Shown piece after piece: positions 60,496-64,000 of a stretch of 64,000 nucleotides of DNA (within the stretch, counting starts at the first letter, position 1; the number at the start of each line of letters is the position of its first letter). This DNA comes from Diploscapter coronatus (Eukaryota; Nematoda; Chromadorea; Rhabditida; Rhabditidae). Location of the stretch: contig OZ038423.1 in NCBI GenBank assembly GCA_964036155.1, forward strand, positions 37,029,249-37,093,248, written 5' to 3'. Below the pieces are notes generated by a model. It was not told the origin of the DNA and did no database searches. It saw only the letters and a list, made by a program, of their open reading frames with translations. A program made the translations under genes and the position numbers.

Positions 60496-61738
60496 CTAGT
60501 CACATTAACATTCGAGCATTCCACCAAGTTCCTGTTTCCTGAAAAGAACCAAAGACTAAAATATGATACAGAAATGTAAAACGCCACGAGAAATTATCGA
60601 CATGTGGGAATGAACAAATATATCCACACACACACACACAGAAGAAATAAAATATGGGATATTGAAAAGACTGCAAACGAAAAGAGGACGAAAATGGGGG
60701 AGAGACAAAAGAGCGAAAGGAAGAAATGAAGAGTGACCAACTGAAAATCGAATAATATCCAGGCTATTTTAGACGAGATCTTGGATTCCGATTAAAATAT
60801 TGCATAGATTTTCTGGTTCAAAGTGAGACATTTGCTAGGAAATCAACAAAGCAAAAAGTCAAACAGCGACAAATCGATCAAATTTTTGCGTTCCATTCAA
60901 TCACTCAACAATGGTCATTAAGGAAGCGTACCTTTCAATCAGGTTTGCGCATGCGTGTGTAGCTTTTCCTCGCCTTTCCTTCAACAATCAATTAGTTCCT
61001 TGGAAAAGGCGCTCCAATCAAAAGTGCCTCTGAAAGGAGAATGCTAATGCAGAACAAACTAAAAACAAAAATAGTCGAAGAGTGTAAACTTTACACAACA
61101 ATAAACAGCAATACGCTGCTGCATGGTGAAAACCATAGCGAAAACATGACGTCAAAGGTAAAAGTTCGAATGATTTTCGTAGTTTATCGCTATCGATGAG
61201 GTACAAATATACATAAACATATCGTTAACTTAGGAGTATATAAAGTAGATGTCCGAAACCTATATGCAATACTTCATTTTTTTTGTTATAAATTTTATTT
61301 AATGTAATTTAGAGGAAACAGAATAAGAAAGGATGATATTTATAAAAGCTGACGGTGACCTATGAAAATGGTTAACTGCTAGGTTGTGTGCTAATGAGTA
61401 GACCAAATATGCGAAATTAGACAGGCACGATAGATTGGCGATGGTAGATATCAGATTTGGGTAATTAAACCTTTTATTTAACAATGGAAAATCTATAAAT
61501 CAAATTATAAAAATAAAATCGTGATTTTGTGAAGACGGGCTGAGAAGTCTAAATGATTCTCAGTCATCGCTTGCGAGAAAGGGCGGAAAGGTAAGAGAGC
61601 ATAAAAGTTTAGAGAAAGTTGAATAAAAACATCTCCCTTGTCTTGAGAAAATAGGGAATATTGATCGATAAAGAACATTATGCAAAAATAAATGAAATTA
61701 GGTCGCTATTTGCGACAACCTATACAAAATTGGCATTT
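60496..61738. other. Intergenic 5' of the SLC35C2-like gene
   Basis: It should contain the missing first exon or 5' UTR of the transporter gene; TTCTTTTCAG before 60.53 kb (minus strand) is a possible acceptor. A (CA)n run lies at 60625-60640. Otherwise AT-rich with no gene seen. Confidence 0.4.
60625..60640. repeat. (CA)n microsatellite
   Basis: Eight CA units, upstream of the SLC35C2-like gene. Confidence 0.9.
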
Positions 61739-63852
61739 TCAGAAATGCGTATTATTTGAAAGTCGAGATCGATGAGAAGTAACGTATCGTCTTGTAAACA
61801 GGAATGTGAGTGAACAGGCGATGGCAATCAGAAGGAAGAGAATGAAGAATAGAAGGATAGTCACAGTTCGAGAGACGCATAGATCGGATGAACTCGAAAA
61901 GTGCAGGGCTCGAGGAATGCCTGTCAATTTGAGTTCTCATCATCATGATGAAAATATTCGATTTTGATGTTTTCAAAGGATATTAAAGATCAGTTCGATA
62001 TCGATAATGATTTTTCAAAATTATTTTACCTTTCCCGTCCTTCTCCATCTCAGGCAGAACAATCACGTCGACCGAAACATCAGTTTCCAAATTCTTCTTG
62101 TCATTCACCAGAGATCCTGTTGTCTTTCTGTTCAAAATAATAGGTCCCGCTGTTAAATTTCGTTTAGTCATCGTTGCGAAGTCGAAATTTACCTGTCGTA
62201 TTCGAGTTCAGTTTTCCATCCGTAGAACCGATAGTTGGACCTGCACTCGTATACTGGCTGATTACGTCATTTGGGGAGTCTGATGTGTCGGTTTCAGTTT
62301 CATTCAAAGGGCTGTCTTTGAGAGGAACTCTAAAAAGTCTCAGATATTCATCATTCTCAAAAAAGCAATTAGGCATAACATATGACGAAATGTTTCCTTC
62401 TCTTTTACCCACTTTTAATAGATTCATTTCGTAATTACATCATGTTATTGATTTTGTTGACTTACTGTGGCAGATCAATTCTCTGCGGCAACGTGACGAA
62501 TCGCTCCTTAAGAATTCCTGGTCTCGGTTCTGGAAATTCTCTGCCAGGTCCTTCGCTCATTCCACCCTCATCATGTTGATCTTCATCCGATCTCTCTTCT
62601 CCAAGCCTCAATCCTTCCCTGCTTGTGGACAGATGTTGTGGCAGTCGGACGAAATCAGGCGGAGGCGGCGAGTCGACGATTTCATTTGAAACTGGGGAGG
62701 ATGACTGCCAAGGACGGTGCATTGGTTCATGAGGCGAAGGAGGAGAACGATTCTCTTGAATTGTGGAAGGCATTCCAGAGTGATGACGCCCATCGCATCG
62801 AGGAGGAGTCACTCCCTCGCAGCCCCCGTCGTGTTTGTAGCAGAGTTGAACTGTGCAGGTGAAGTAAAGTTGGACCTGTACATCAAAACCTTTCATCAAA
62901 ACCTTTTATAGAAAAAGTGTAAAGCCCAACCTTATCAGCATATTTGAAAACTTGTGCATGAGTAAACGCAGAAATCCCGTGATTCTCATATTCGATCTGG
63001 GGCAGAAGGAATGGATCTGTCGTGCATCTAAATGAGTAAATGAGTGAGTTTTTCAACTCGAAATGAAATGAATTACCCCTTGTCATCTACAAGTTGAAAT
63101 TTGTTTCCGTGACCGTCATCGGCAAAACAGCTGTGAATCAGAATTCCATAGATCCAACTTGCTCCTGAAAATATAACTCAAGTGAATTTCACAGAATGAG
63201 CTAACCTTGGTCGCAATGCCAAACATGTGTGACTTTCTGTCCGACATGTGCAAACCTTAGGGTCACTCCTTCACTGCCCTCCTTCAACTGATAATTGCAG
63301 ATGGGCAAGGGGAATTCCTGCTCGACGATTTGAGTTGTCAACTGACCGATGTCAACAGCTGCATTGAGACTGCGAACAGACTCGAGGAAGAAGCATCGGA
63401 CAGAAAAGGCCCTGTCCATTCCGGTTACGAAGAACTTCAATTTTACTTGGTTGTTTTTTTCAAAATTTATAAACCTACAGGATGAAATGAAGTGATGAGA
63501 GTGAAAGAGAAAGAAATTCCTCTTGGATGCAACGTCCTTTGTCGTCTCATGTTGCAGGCTCCAATCGGGATTTCGAACTTCGGATTATCACTAGGGCCTT
63601 TCGTTCCTTGCACACAGCCTTCCTTGTCTGATTCGCCTTCTACGTACATTCTTCCTAAACACAATATAAACCAGATAGAAACCAATATGATTTTAAAATT
63701 CTAGTACCTCTGAATGGTCGCTCCGTCCTCACATGCACGATGATACTGTCGACTCCGCACTCGACATTCGGCTTGTCAACCGCCATATTCCCGATTTCAT
63801 ATCCTTCTACAGTAAGCTGCAAGCATTTTCTGTTGTAATATCGATGAGTCAT
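61739..63852 (-). CDS. Cuticlin-like ZP-domain membrane protein (N-terminus may extend beyond)
   Basis: Nine exons in phase give 527 residues from the ATG at 63852: 63708-63852, 63479-63654, 63206-63434, 63077-63164, 62931-63027, 62466-62875, 62193-62329, 62030-62149, 61739-61920. The ZP domain starts with NVECGVDSIIVHVRTERPF and RMYVEGESDKEGC, the typical nematode cuticlin opening. It continues through IPIGACNMRR, ICNYQL, WIYGILIHSCFADDG and LYFTCTVQLCYKHDGGC. A long Pro/Ser/Glu-rich linker follows, then one transmembrane helix (VTILLFFILFLLIAIACSL) and a short basic tail. Such proteins polymerise in the apical matrix and cuticle after release from the membrane. No signal peptide lies on the first exon listed, so an earlier exon, perhaps outside the window, is likely; part of the first 13 residues may be intron. 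Confidence 0.9.
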
Positions 63853-64000
63853 ATCAATGATAAGCTATTTCTGCTTCTGATAAAATATAATGGGCTTCTG
63901 CGCATGTAGCTGCTTGTATAAGCGATCATTTCCCAGTGTTGTTTTTTCATACGAAGAACCCCTGCGCGCATCTCATCTTTTCTTTTGTTGTATCTGTTCT

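Overview
This window is nuclear DNA of a nematode. The clearest marker is a cuticlin-type ZP protein at the right end. A hedgehog-related protein of the nematode ground-like/Hog type, short introns and the acceptor consensus TTTTCAG agree with this. Several start codons sit directly behind a TTTCAG or TTTGCAG acceptor, as expected for spliced-leader addition. The species cannot be fixed from the sequence. The genes are intron-rich compared with Caenorhabditis, and I see no bacterial, viral or CRISPR sequence.

Layout, left to right. 36-1284 (+): C-terminal half of a Ras-like GTPase ending in a CAAX box, with a Harbinger-like MITE in its last intron. 2078-8059 (-): a 28-exon, about 1131-residue secreted hedgehog-related protein with four ground-like modules, Gly-Gln repeats and a complete Hint/Hog domain. 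8.1-10.9 kb: mostly intergenic, with a few exon-like stretches. 10987-33598 (-): cytoplasmic dynein-2 heavy chain (DYNC2H1/che-3), with a perfect ciliary X-box about 160 bp upstream. 35026-39590 (-): a HAD-family phosphatase with a tRNA-Cys-like gene in an intron. 39.6-46.8 kb: gene-poor, with three in-phase exons of an unidentified minus-strand gene at 41.9-42.4 kb. 46831-53306 (+): a DUF1399/glycine-rich-domain protein. 54030-56157 (-): PHAF1 (UPF0183). 57719-60495 (-): an SLC35C2-like transporter. 61739-63852 (-): a membrane-anchored cuticlin-like ZP protein.

The genes do not form an obvious operon; intergenic gaps are 0.7 kb or more and orientations are mixed. Two themes are visible: the nematode cuticle and extracellular matrix (hedgehog-related protein, ZP protein) and the cilium (dynein-2 with X-box). 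The most notable item is the hedgehog-related gene. Its four modules repeat the same exon lengths and phases (107 nt, then about 156 nt). It also uses several AAG 3' splice sites and has either a GC-AG intron or an alternative ending that would remove the Hog domain.

Exon boundaries were placed by hand from splice consensus, reading-frame phase and family similarity. No search or transcript evidence was available.
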